Assembly (NCBI GenBank): GCA_913757435.1
Contig: CAJYDM010000001.1
Location: 62,001-126,000, forward strand
DNA: 64,000 bases
Reading direction: 5' to 3'
Origin: Syntrophomonas sp. DTU019
GTDB taxonomy: Bacteria; Bacillota; Syntrophomonadia; Syntrophomonadales; Syntrophomonadaceae
Below are positions 26,613 to 35,594 of this stretch, piece after piece. The first letter of the stretch is position 1; every line of letters starts with the position of its first letter. The position numbers and the translations under genes were made by a program. A model generated the notes under the pieces. That model did not search any database. It saw only the letters and a list, made by a program, of their open reading frames with translations, and had not been told where the DNA came from.

Positions 26613-27257
26613 ATGTTGGATACCATTGCTTTTTTTCAACTGGCTACCGGGGCATGCTGGTCATTAACATATTTGCTCATCATATACCGGGGGTTTCAGG
26701 ATAAATCCTATGGAATGCCCATGGCAGCCCTATGCGCCAATCTATCCTGGGAGTTTATCTTCTCCTTTGTATATCCCCACGGAGGATTGCAGGGCACCAT
26801 TGATAAGGTATGGCTGGCTCTTGATGCGGTCATTTTAATTCAATACATCTTATATGGAAAAGGTGAATTCACCCGAAGACTGCCAATCAAGTACTTTTAT
26901 CCTGTTCTTTTGCTGACTTTATGCCTTTGCACAGCCATAATAATGGCTTCTGTGCCCGAATTCAGCGACCCCCAGGGCAAATATGCGGCATTCTCCCAGA
27001 ACCTGATGATGTCGGTGTTATTTATATCCATGCTGCTCAGTCGTGGCAACAGCCGGGGGCAGTCTTGCGGTATCGCTTTCTTCAAGATGATCGGCAGTCT
27101 TATTTCCGCAGTGGGCTTTTATATGTATTTCCGCTCCGACCTCATAACCATAATCACTGCAGCCACGCTGCTGTTCGACCTGATTTATCTGGTTATGATA
27201 ACCCGGCAGCGGAGGGTAGAGGTATGCTTCAAACCCAGTATAAATACTCCAGGTTAA
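26613..27257 (+). CDS. Polytopic membrane protein resembling Pyr4/PaxB terpene cyclases
   Basis: 214 aa with about seven hydrophobic segments. The motif ALCANLSWEFIFSFVYP (residues 39-55) matches the 'N-x2-WE' segment of fungal membrane-bound terpene cyclases, where the Glu is a catalytic acid; here it is Glu47. A second acid, Asp189 in LLFDLIYLV, sits in the last helix where Pyr4 also needs an Asp. KVWLALDAVILIQYIL fits the third helix. If correct it would cyclise an isoprenoid; no prenyltransferase or epoxidase gene is close. The family is suggested from motifs only. GGGGGG precedes the ATG; it is monocistronic. Confidence 0.55.
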   Translation: MLDTIAFFQLATGACWSLTYLLIIYRGFQDKSYGMPMAALCANLSWEFIFSFVYPHGGLQGTIDKVWLALDAVILIQYILYGKGEFTRRLPIKYFYPVLLLTLCLCTAIIMASVPEFSDPQGKYAAFSQNLMMSVLFISMLLSRGNSRGQSCGIAFFKMIGSLISAVGFYMYFRSDLITIITAATLLFDLIYLVMITRQRRVEVCFKPSINTPG

Positions 27258-27422
27258 AGTTGATGAATTGTGAGCTGACGATTTGCCATTGTTAAAGGGG
27301 GCCATTGGAGAATAATCCATGCCCCTTTTCAATGCTATCGAACTAGTCATGCAATAATGCCCGAATATTTAGGCGAAAGAAGCCAATGAATTGTGTGATC
27401 ATTTTAATCGGTTTATTATACT

Positions 27423-28718
27423 TTATATATTTTGAAAAATAATGTTGCCGGCTTCCTCCAGTTTGCTGCTGGAAAAAGGGTACTGGTCGATATTCTTAGT
27501 CGGAAATACCTTCATTAGGAGTTCTTTGAGCAGCTTAATGGCCTGCCGAGCGTCCTCGTGGTTTACTGACCTCATTCCGTGGTTGTTTATGGTATAATTG
27601 CGCTTTTTAGCCAAGCTGTTTAATTTATCTTCCAGCCCGGGGGATAATCTTTTTTTCCCGAATTTATGTTCGTATAATTCAGCAATTTCATATAGATTTA
27701 GGTTTCCACGGTTCCGTTTGAGTGCTCTAAAAACCCAATCGACACCCCTTTGATCCTCCAGCTTCCTATTTGGCTGGATTTTCAGCTCTTCTCTGGCTAT
27801 ATAGTACCAGCACCCTTCATAAATCCTTTTAAAACGGCTCAAACACTCTATGTATTGACCCATTTCGAAACGGCGGCAGGCATTATGATACAAATCGCAA
27901 AGGTTCTCAAAACCTTCTTTATCGTCAAACTGAATGATTTGCTCTACAATTACCCGTTGTTCCTTCACTATCGCCAACAAGGCAATTATGCGCAATCTTT
28001 GCAAGTTTTTTTCCACTTTATATAGCGATTCCAACGCCCGTTCATGTTGATAGAGATCTATATAATGATACGCGGAGAGAAGGTCGCTGTATATTTCAGC
28101 CAGTTTGGAGCGTTCCAATTTGCGTGTACTTAAAGCTATATTAGTCATTTCATCGGCGGCGCTGGAGAAATAGTACTTAGAGTAGAATATCTTGCTCCGA
28201 TTAATCTGGTTCTCCTCCTCGATAAATTGAACATCGATTTCTCGAACTCGCTCCTGACCGGCTTGTACATAATGGGGGTCACGAGCCTGGTAAAGGCGGG
28301 CATTTATACGCTGACTGCTCACCAGGAGCAAAAAGGAAGCCTGGATTTGTGGGGTCGCCGAAGAAATCCCTATGTAATAGTCGGGCTGTGATTGGCTGTA
28401 ATAGTTTTTAATCTCATTGATTTTAGGAATTAACTGGGTCAATATGTCATGATGATCGGTAGGGTCGCTTAGATCTAAAGGCACTTTTCTCACCGCTATC
28501 TTAGGCAGCATTTTTTTGAGCTCAGCCTCTATGGCGTCGCAACGGTCTTCAGTATAACTAAGTTGGTCGTTGAGTTGTTTGCGTGTCGGGAACATTATAA
28601 GGATATCTGGCTTTATCTCCTGGGCGACAGTAAGTAATGGACCCAATGAGCTTTCTTGGGTGTTCGGGTCAATAGCAAACGCATCACGGTTGCCAACCCC
28701 ACTGAGCATAATCTTCAT
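27423..28718 (-). CDS. csm6: CARF-HEPN ribonuclease, Csm6-like
   Basis: 431 aa from ATG 28718, taken because GGGGGAGG precedes it. The N-terminus (MKIMLSGVGNRDAF) and YYIGISSATPQIQASFLLL form a CARF domain that binds cyclic oligoadenylate. The rest is helical and ends in a HEPN domain with an R-x6-H motif, Arg373 to His380 (KKRNYTINNHG). In type III systems such proteins are non-specific RNases switched on by the Cas10 cyclase. It lies 30 bases after cas2 in the same direction. It could equally be called Csx1-type or Cas02710-like; the symbol is by role. Confidence 0.75.
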   Translation of the reverse strand: MKIMLSGVGNRDAFAIDPNTQESSLGPLLTVAQEIKPDILIMFPTRKQLNDQLSYTEDRCDAIEAELKKMLPKIAVRKVPLDLSDPTDHHDILTQLIPKINEIKNYYSQSQPDYYIGISSATPQIQASFLLLVSSQRINARLYQARDPHYVQAGQERVREIDVQFIEEENQINRSKIFYSKYYFSSAADEMTNIALSTRKLERSKLAEIYSDLLSAYHYIDLYQHERALESLYKVEKNLQRLRIIALLAIVKEQRVIVEQIIQFDDKEGFENLCDLYHNACRRFEMGQYIECLSRFKRIYEGCWYYIAREELKIQPNRKLEDQRGVDWVFRALKRNRGNLNLYEIAELYEHKFGKKRLSPGLEDKLNSLAKKRNYTINNHGMRSVNHEDARQAIKLLKELLMKVFPTKNIDQYPFSSSKLEEAGNIIFQNI

Positions 28719-28748
28719 TGTAACCTCCCCCTTTGCCAACCGTAACAT

Positions 28749-29078
28749 TTAAATAATCACAACTTCTTCTTCCTCAACCAGTTCTACAGTTCCCCAGGCC
28801 TTAATATCAGCGTTACTGGTAAGTTTGTATACCCTAATCTGATCCTCAGCACTTATTAGTGAAGGTATCCCTTTGACCAGCTTTTCATATTTAGCTGCGG
28901 TTAGGATGCACTCAAAGGCGGACTTTTGCACCCGCACTCCAAAACCCTTTAAGTATTTAGCAAATGCACCCCGACGGCGGTTGTCAACAATATCATAGAT
29001 TACTACCACCAAGTATTTTCGCCTCTCTTCTGCAATGAATTCATCGAAAATAAAAATTCGAGTGCTCTTCTCCATCAC
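28749..29078 (-). CDS. cas2: CRISPR-associated endonuclease Cas2
   Basis: 109 aa, part of the Cas1-Cas2 spacer integrase. The core KYLVVVIYDIVDNRRRGAFAKYL and GVRVQKSAFECIL match the Cas2 ferredoxin-like fold, with the Asp in VIYDIVD. About 20 extra residues (MMEKSTRIFIFDEF...) precede the usual first strand; an internal start would be possible but no ATG lies there. It overlaps cas1 by four bases. Confidence 0.95.
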   Translation of the reverse strand: MMEKSTRIFIFDEFIAEERRKYLVVVIYDIVDNRRRGAFAKYLKGFGVRVQKSAFECILTAAKYEKLVKGIPSLISAEDQIRVYKLTSNADIKAWGTVELVEEEEVVII

Positions 29079-30085
29079 CTTATCACCACCGGTTGATAAA
29101 TAGAGGGATCTCCATCCTCAATGGCGCGGGCTAACCGCTGACATTGCATTTCTATTCCTCTGCGAAAGCTCACGGGGTAATCAACATAGTTAATATACTG
29201 GGAACGGGTGCGTACCTTTTTTTCGTATTCAGCTATAAAGGTCTTTGAAGCGCTCGCGTTCAAGTACACCCCACCCTCTGGTTGAACCTTTTCAAAATCA
29301 GTGCGCTTGATTATCCCCTTACTGGTAACGTACAATGCCAATGAATCAGCTAGAACCGCACGCCACTCTTCCATTAAATCTGAACACAATGCTGGATGAC
29401 CTTTGCGAATACTATGTAAATAACTAGCATAAGGGCTTAGACCACGGTTGACTGCTGCTGTGTAAACATCGTACATCAACAGGGTATATGCGAAGCTTAA
29501 GAGCGAATTAAAGGGGTCCCGGGGAGGTTGCCTGCTTCGGCCGTTAAAGGCAAATTCTTGATCAACCAAAAGGCCCAGGGCTTGATAATAATTACGAGCG
29601 GCCAGACCTTCATGCCCCATAAGTACATTTATACTCGTATCCTGTTCTATGATCGGCAGGAGCCTTGAAATTGCCTCGATATTGCTTTGCACCGGTGCTG
29701 CCTGCCTATTGCGCTGATAGCGCCGCAAAATGGTAATCTGATTCTTAACTTTTGCCAGTACAATCTTCTTAGATAATTCTAAACAGAAAGTCTCATCCTC
29801 ACCACAAGCAAACTGTCTTCGCTGCCGGTGAATATCCACACCACGAGTGGATTCAAGTCGACCAAAGAATTTACCCTTGCTTGATAACCAGGTAAGATTG
29901 ATATCTCTTTCTAAGAATTGCCTGACGCTGCTAGTGCTCAGGGTGGCGTCACCGAAAATAACAATATTTTCTACTCCTTCAATTGGCAACGTCCGCTTGA
30001 TGTTCTCTTTCTCACTCTCTATTACAACACAGTTATTCTGTACGCCGATTTTAGCTCCCCTTTCATAAACATAAATGAAACTCAT
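29075..30085 (-). CDS. cas1: CRISPR-associated endonuclease Cas1
   Basis: 336 aa, full-length integrase subunit. Key residues: Glu in MGHEGLAARNYYQAL, His in YASYLHSIRKGHPAL, and the acidic cluster in CSDLMEEWRAVLAD. It begins MSFIYVYERGAKIGVQNN, typical of the class. It starts 21 bases from the array's trailer end and reads away from it, with cas2 overlapping its end. New spacers would be added at the other (right) end if the leader assignment is right. Confidence 0.98.
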   Translation of the reverse strand: MSFIYVYERGAKIGVQNNCVVIESEKENIKRTLPIEGVENIVIFGDATLSTSSVRQFLERDINLTWLSSKGKFFGRLESTRGVDIHRQRRQFACGEDETFCLELSKKIVLAKVKNQITILRRYQRNRQAAPVQSNIEAISRLLPIIEQDTSINVLMGHEGLAARNYYQALGLLVDQEFAFNGRSRQPPRDPFNSLLSFAYTLLMYDVYTAAVNRGLSPYASYLHSIRKGHPALCSDLMEEWRAVLADSLALYVTSKGIIKRTDFEKVQPEGGVYLNASASKTFIAEYEKKVRTRSQYINYVDYPVSFRRGIEMQCQRLARAIEDGDPSIYQPVVIR

Positions 30086-30106
30086 AAAACCCCTCCTTTT
30101 ATTAAG

Positions 30107-32560
30107 AGCTCCGTCCCCGTAAAGGGGTCTTTATCTGTCAATGGGCCAGAATGTCCCAGGAAGCACTGGCTAAAAAACTGTTTCCGTCCCCGTGAAGGGG
30201 TCTTTATCTGTCAATATGTTTTACCCTCATTTGTCACTGATTTTGGACAGCAACGGGTTTCCGTCCCCGTAAAGGGGTCTTTATCTGTCAATTTTGGATT
30301 GACAAGTCCCTTACGGGCTAGTTTCCGGATTCTTTCCGTCCCCGTAAAGGGGTCTTTATCTGTCAATGCTACCGAAACTGTGGCCCTGTCTGGATTCCAC
30401 TTCCGTTTCCGTCCCCGTAAAGGGGTCTTTATCTGTCAATCTAGGATGCACTAAACCTAACCTGAAACGCATTTAAAGTTTCCGTCCCCGTAAAGGGGTC
30501 TTTATCTGTCAATGGATGTCGTCCTTAGTGCTACGCATGTTTCGAAGATCCCGTTTCCACACCCGTAAAGGGGTCTTTATCTGTCAATAGGATATAAAAA
30601 TGGCATTAACAACACTAAAGAAGTACGTTTCCGTCCCCGTAAAGGGGTCTTTATCTGTCAATCCGGTGAACGAAGTTCTGGATGCCATCCAGGACTGGAA
30701 GGTTTCCGTCCCCGTAAAGGGGTCTTTATCTGTCAATTAGATGTGAAGTGTGCTATACAACGGGATTTAAGGATGGTTTCCGTCCCCGTAAAGGGGTCTT
30801 TATCTGTCAATACGCCGTTTTCACGGTGATGCCAAACCTAAGTTCTGGTTTCCGTCCCCGTAAAGGGGTCTTTATCTGTCAATTTGCCTACATGGCAGCA
30901 GGAGTGGTGGTGTTGACAGTTTCCGTCCCCGTAAAGGGGTCTTTATCTGTCAATATGCCACAAAGGTCCTGGAACAGAGAAGGCAGGAAACAGGTTTCCG
31001 TCCCCGTAAAGGGGTCTTTATCTGTCAATGGTTTGTGGGAATGCCATTGAGGCATATACCATGACCGTTTCCGTCCCCGTAAAGGGGTCTTTATCTGTCA
31101 ATAATCACGCCGCTCGCCAAGTGTGCGACTTGAGCCTTAGAGCGTTTCCGTCCCCGTAAAGGGGTCTTTATCTGTCAATAGACTGCGGCAAAGAGTTTAA
31201 GGGAGAAGATTGTTTTACTTTCCGTCCCCGTAAAGGGGTCTTTATCTGTCAATGGGTTAGCCTAATGACGATACACCGCCTCGAGAACAGCTTTCCGTCC
31301 CCGTAAAGGGGTCTTTATCTGTCAATTCGGATCATAAACCCCTCAGTTATGCCCCGGAAGAATTGCTTTCCGTCCCCGTAAAGGGGTCTTTATCTGTCAA
31401 TTATTTGTTTTACCTTTTATTATTGGATTTTCCATTGACTTTCCGTCCCCGTAAAGGGGTCTTTATCTGTCAATAATTGGAGATGAGATTCACAAAGCGG
31501 CAGGTCATTGATTTCTTTCCGTCCCCGTAAAGGGGTCTTTATCTGTCAATATGACAGAGTCCACACGATAGTTTTTCAGGACGGGTCCTTTCCGTCCCCG
31601 TAAAGGGGTCTTTATCTGTCAATTATGGAAGCCCTGCCACATTATATAACTGCACGGAAAACTTTCCGTCCCCGTAAAGGGGTCTTTATCTGTCAATCTG
31701 TTATTGGAACTATCATGTTCCAAGTGGATTGCCTTTCCGTCCCCGTAAAGGGGTCTTTATCTGTCAATAGGAATAGACTACTGAGAAATGTTTTACAGCT
31801 TGCACTTTCCGTCCCCGTAAAGGGGTCTTTATCTGTCAATGCGACGAACCAAATCCGAATAACTGCCTTTGCGGCTTTCCGTCCCCGTAAAGGGGTCTTT
31901 ATCTGTCAATACCATGAGAAATTTGGATATAGATTTTTTTTAAGCTTTCCGTCCCCGTAAAGGGGTCTTTATCTGTCAATTGATTTTGACGCATGTGGGA
32001 CCGGATATCAGGGCATCTTTCCGTCCCCGTAAAGGGGTCTTTATCTGTCAATACAAGTGCGGGACGGTGTACGACCCGATAGAAACTTTCCGTCCCCGTA
32101 AAGGGGTCTTTATCTGTCAATACAATTATTACATTCAATGCCTGCATTACCTTTTGGCTTTCCGTCCCCGTAAAGGGGTCTTTATCTGTCAATTGGTATC
32201 CGCTCGGAGTATATCAGCCGCATAGAGCGGAACTTTCCGTCCCCGTAAAGGGGTCTTTATCTGTCAATGCGCAGGTAGAAGCGGTCATGCAGGAGCGGTA
32301 CTGCCTTTCCGTCCCCGTAAAGGGGTCTTTATCTGTCAATCTTTCCGGGCATTGGCTCAGTGCCCGGGCGGGAGGATTCTTTCCGTCCCCGTAAAGGGGT
32401 CTTTATCTGTCAATTAGATGTCCACCATCGCACATATGCAAACAGAGGCCGGCTTTCCGTCCCCGTAAAGGGGTCTTTATCTGTCAATAGATTTACGAAA
32501 AAACAGATCATTGATTTGGCAAAACTTTCCGTCCCCGTAAAGGGGTCTTTATCTGTCAAT
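30107..32560 (-). CRISPR. CRISPR array, 34 repeats of 36 bp, 33 spacers
   Basis: Plus strand repeats begin with TTTCCGTCCCC preceded by G or C, contain the palindrome CCCCGTAAAGGGG, and end TTTATCTGTCAAT; the spacers are 33-41 bp and all differ. Repeats start at 30107, 30180, 30257, 30332, 30405, 30478, 30553, 30627, 30702, 30776 and so on to 32525. The 30107 copy is degenerate at its left end, 30180 has one change, and 30553 has three (CCACACCC). The degenerate end marks the trailer, so the transcript runs leftward from the cas6 side. In that direction the repeat ends GGACGGAAAC or GGACGGAAAG, giving a type III-like 8-base crRNA handle. Confidence 0.97.
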
Positions 32561-32693
32561 CCTGCCAGCTGAAAGCCGCAATATGCTTGGGCTCAAAAAT
32601 GGTTCTGCGGCGCTCGCCACGAAATTTCCAGTTACTTACATTGAAGCCCTGTGAACTCATCAAGCCGAATGGGTTTTTATCGTTTTTCTCCAT
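32556..32693 (-). CDS. Possible 45-aa ORF in the CRISPR leader
   Basis: ATG at 32693, 13 bases after GGAGG, a poor spacing. It encodes MEKNDKNPFGLMSSQGFNV then SNWKFRGERRRTIFEPK. The final codon GAT spans the repeat boundary and the stop TGA lies inside the first repeat. The composition is protein-like, but the ORF may be leader DNA or the 5' remnant of a truncated gene. Confidence 0.3.
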   Translation of the reverse strand: MEKNDKNPFGLMSSQGFNVSNWKFRGERRRTIFEPKHIAAFSWQD

Positions 32694-32725
32694 TATGCTC
32701 TAATTACCTCCACGCGGCGCTAAAA
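32561..32725 (-). promoter_or_regulatory. Putative CRISPR leader
   Basis: 165 bases between the cas6 stop and the first repeat. It lies next to the homogeneous, leader-proximal end of the array; promoter elements are not obvious. The 45-aa ORF fills most of it. Confidence 0.5.
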
Positions 32726-33496
32726 TCAAGCTTGTTGGTCGGGCAAGCGCGGCTGAATCTGCCTGACAATTACTCCACCCATACCCAGGGCTGTCTTAAT
32801 GCCCACGCCGCTGTATTCGGCAAAAGAAAGTAGAGCCCCAGCCAGTCTGGCCAGCTGCTCAGGACCGTTGATCACCAGGGTTATACGGCCCATATATCCC
32901 GTTATCTTGGTGTTTTCCAGATAGTATACAGCAGTACGCAGAGAGTAACGAACTATACGCAAGTGAGCGGCCACCTGCTCCATGGCTTGGGGATCATCCA
33001 ACGTAACATCCTGCATAAACGCGCTATAGCGCTTACTTAAGCTGTTGATAATAAGCCCCGGGGTGGGGAACAACACATAGCTGCCATCCTGTTTATGAGT
33101 ACAGGGGGTCAGGAATTCGATTTCGTAACGGCGGCATGGGACATCTGCTGTGAAATGCCTGGCAAAAAACTCCGGCACGCTCAGACTGCTGCGATTAACG
33201 CTGACGACTTCAAGGGTCAGCCCCTTTTGCTCCAGCTGAATGCTGTCTAGCGGCATGATGGACCTCACTATGTGACCGGCTATCAACCCATCCCATAACC
33301 CAATGGTCCAGGTGAGCTGTTGTTCAGATTCAGAAGTCACAAATTGGGAAAAGGGCCGCAACTGACCCTGGTGAAGCAAGTCCGCTACTCCATCCGGCAG
33401 GGCTTTGAACAGAAAACCATGAAAAAGCGACCCCCAATTGTAATTGGCTTTGTTTTCCCCACTATATCTGCACTGTAAAACAATCTTTTGTAGCAT
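32726..33496 (-). CDS. cas6: CRISPR pre-crRNA endoribonuclease Cas6
   Basis: 256 aa. Two ferredoxin-like folds; the C-terminal glycine-rich loop GVGIKTALGMGGV is characteristic. His26 in WGSLFHGFLF is a plausible catalytic residue. It cuts the pre-crRNA at the base of the repeat hairpin for the Csm complex. ATG at 33496 follows AGGGGAGA. It is the last cas gene before the array and follows csm5 after 26 bases. Confidence 0.93.
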   Translation of the reverse strand: MLQKIVLQCRYSGENKANYNWGSLFHGFLFKALPDGVADLLHQGQLRPFSQFVTSESEQQLTWTIGLWDGLIAGHIVRSIMPLDSIQLEQKGLTLEVVSVNRSSLSVPEFFARHFTADVPCRRYEIEFLTPCTHKQDGSYVLFPTPGLIINSLSKRYSAFMQDVTLDDPQAMEQVAAHLRIVRYSLRTAVYYLENTKITGYMGRITLVINGPEQLARLAGALLSFAEYSGVGIKTALGMGGVIVRQIQPRLPDQQA

Positions 33497-33522
33497 GATT
33501 TCTCCCCTTATGCCTCATCAAA

Positions 33523-34656
33523 TCACTGCCATAACAACTCGCATCTGCCCATAGGGTAATACTCCTCCCTGAATACCGTGGTCTTTAATGTGTGCGGCGA
33601 TACTTTGTAGCGGTTGACATCACTATTGTGGTTGTGTCCCGGGAAATGCTTGACCATTATCTTGCTTACTATGCGCAAGGCCCGCTCCCTGTCAGGGAAC
33701 AGGTTGTAGGTTACGGTTTTGGAAACATAGCCTGCTCCGCCACCCAGGATAACATCCACTCCTTGCCGGGCTGCTGTGTCCGCATCCTCTGGCAATTCCG
33801 CAAAGTACTGCTCAAACCTGGCGTAATGCTGTTCGGCGAAATAATGCAAGGCTTTTTCGATTGTGTCGGCATCCATCCCTACCTGGGCCAGCATCGGCAA
33901 ATCCAGGGTCATTTCCAGACAGGCCTGGCTACTGGGCATCAAGCATTCCCTGAATATCGGTATGGGACTTACGGTTCCATCAGGCTTACGGTCGTATTTA
34001 CCGACCAGTGTCAGGTTATCATAGCTCAGGGGCCTACTGTCACTGATGCGTATGGCCTGCATGAGATCATTGACGGCATTGTTGATTTGTTGCCCCTGCC
34101 GGTCTCTTCTGTTAAGGCGATAGAAAATCCTCCGCTCCAGTCTGTCGCTTTCCCGGGACAGGTACCTGCGCGGTGCTACCGCACTATCGGCCTTTTCAAC
34201 CATGCTCCGGTCACGTTCCCAATCGCCTTGCTGCAATAACCAGGCAGCTAAAGCGGTGCGGATGGCGCCTTTCAGGCTGGAACCGGGGATGTAGGGCTTT
34301 CCTTCCGGGTCTTTGACAAAGATCAAGACTTCACGGAAGTTGCCGGCCCGTACGGCTTCACCCGCATCGATGCTATACTGCACAAAATGACAATAATCAT
34401 CCGCAGTTACCCGTCGGTCTGCCAAAAAGGCCTGAAGATCATTAAGCCGGGGGTTGGCCAAGAAGTTTTCATAGGCCGACAGCAGGGAACGTTTTTTCAA
34501 AAAGGATACCAGACGGGGCAGATCAGGAAAATGAATCTGCCGATTTTGGACGTCAAATATGTACTCTTTTTTATTGAGTCGCTCACCCGAGCCGATAAAT
34601 ACCGGCGATAAGGCGCGCAATACAAGGCTTACCCTTTCCAGGTGGCCGTATTTCAT
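33523..34656 (-). CDS. csm5: Type III-A effector subunit Csm5
   Basis: 377 aa RAMP protein that caps the Csm backbone at the crRNA 3' end. The glycine-rich loop motif KPYIPGSSLKGAIRTALAAWLL and the N-terminal LSPVFIGSGERL pattern are typical. It overlaps the end of csm4 by four bases. Together with Csm2 and Csm3 it sets crRNA length. Confidence 0.95.
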   Translation of the reverse strand: MKYGHLERVSLVLRALSPVFIGSGERLNKKEYIFDVQNRQIHFPDLPRLVSFLKKRSLLSAYENFLANPRLNDLQAFLADRRVTADDYCHFVQYSIDAGEAVRAGNFREVLIFVKDPEGKPYIPGSSLKGAIRTALAAWLLQQGDWERDRSMVEKADSAVAPRRYLSRESDRLERRIFYRLNRRDRQGQQINNAVNDLMQAIRISDSRPLSYDNLTLVGKYDRKPDGTVSPIPIFRECLMPSSQACLEMTLDLPMLAQVGMDADTIEKALHYFAEQHYARFEQYFAELPEDADTAARQGVDVILGGGAGYVSKTVTYNLFPDRERALRIVSKIMVKHFPGHNHNSDVNRYKVSPHTLKTTVFREEYYPMGRCELLWQ

Positions 34657-35594
34657 AAATTCACCCCCACAAATAGAGTGCTGCTGTTGCGGTAAATGGG
34701 ATGACTGCCGTTATCAGACAAGTCGTGCATCTTCCCCCGAAAACGCCTGCGCAGGCAGGAGCCTGGCCCCAGCATGTAAATGGTTTTTTTCTTTAATTGC
34801 CCGCTGGCATATCCTTCAGAGTGGATAAAGCCTCCCCGCCTAATCAGGGTAAACCAGCTGTCCTGAAGGGTCTCCTCCAGTTCAGCTTCAATGGGCAAAC
34901 CCGTTCCCAGCATCATTTGATATTCAGCCTCGCGGTCATTGAGCAATTCCATCATCAGGGCGGGAACGCTGTCCTGCTTAAGCTCGAATTTGCCCCATCC
35001 TGAGGTTTTCTTTCCGCCAATGCCGGAGAGGCCCAGGCTGTTCAGGGCCGAAGTCAGGGTTTTCAGGGCATTTTCATCTTCATAGCCAACTACTATATAT
35101 AAACCGCATCCTGGGGCAAATCTCCACGAAGCCACGTGGTAAGGCAGAGGAGGGTCATTGCCTTTTATAGCCACCCTGGTGCTGGTGGAAAGCTGGCCGA
35201 AATCGTATTTGAGTTTTTCCATCTCTATAGCCGGCTGGTTAAGATTGTCCAGGTAACTCCGAAACTGCGACAGGGGAATAAAATCCAGGCTTTTCAGAGC
35301 TTTTTTTAGCCCTGCATCGCCTTCGCGCTTTTTATGGCCTGTAAACAGGATTGGTTTGGGGAGAAACAGTTCCTCAGCGGAGAATGGCAGAGCATTGGAA
35401 ATAACCAAACTACCGTTGGAAAAGCTTTCTACCAACTGTGTCATCCGCCGGTCATGGGCAGTTTCACAGCACAAAGCTGAAAATATGGTGTCGGCATGAA
35501 TTGTCATCTGGCCATCATCCAAAGAGGCTCCTCCGGAATCCCGGCCTATATGCAAAGCAGTGGTGAAGTTAAGCCTGTAAAGAGAATACTCCAT
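34653..35594 (-). CDS. csm4: Type III-A effector subunit Csm4
   Basis: 313 aa Cas5-like RAMP that holds the crRNA 5' handle and contacts Cas10. The N-terminus LYRLNFTTALHIGRDSGG and IHADTIFSALCCE match Csm4; GLSGIGGKKTSGWGKFEL is the C-terminal glycine-rich loop. It overlaps csm3 by 26 bases and csm5 by four, suggesting coupled translation. Confidence 0.95.
   Translation of the reverse strand: MEYSLYRLNFTTALHIGRDSGGASLDDGQMTIHADTIFSALCCETAHDRRMTQLVESFSNGSLVISNALPFSAEELFLPKPILFTGHKKREGDAGLKKALKSLDFIPLSQFRSYLDNLNQPAIEMEKLKYDFGQLSTSTRVAIKGNDPPLPYHVASWRFAPGCGLYIVVGYEDENALKTLTSALNSLGLSGIGGKKTSGWGKFELKQDSVPALMMELLNDREAEYQMMLGTGLPIEAELEETLQDSWFTLIRRGGFIHSEGYASGQLKKKTIYMLGPGSCLRRRFRGKMHDLSDNGSHPIYRNSSTLFVGVNL

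Noticed and set aside
30748-32572. Several open frames across the array that read peptides such as RPRKGVFICQ or TDKDPFTGTES repeatedly
   Set aside because: They are the CRISPR repeat translated; no ribosome site and broken by spacer content.
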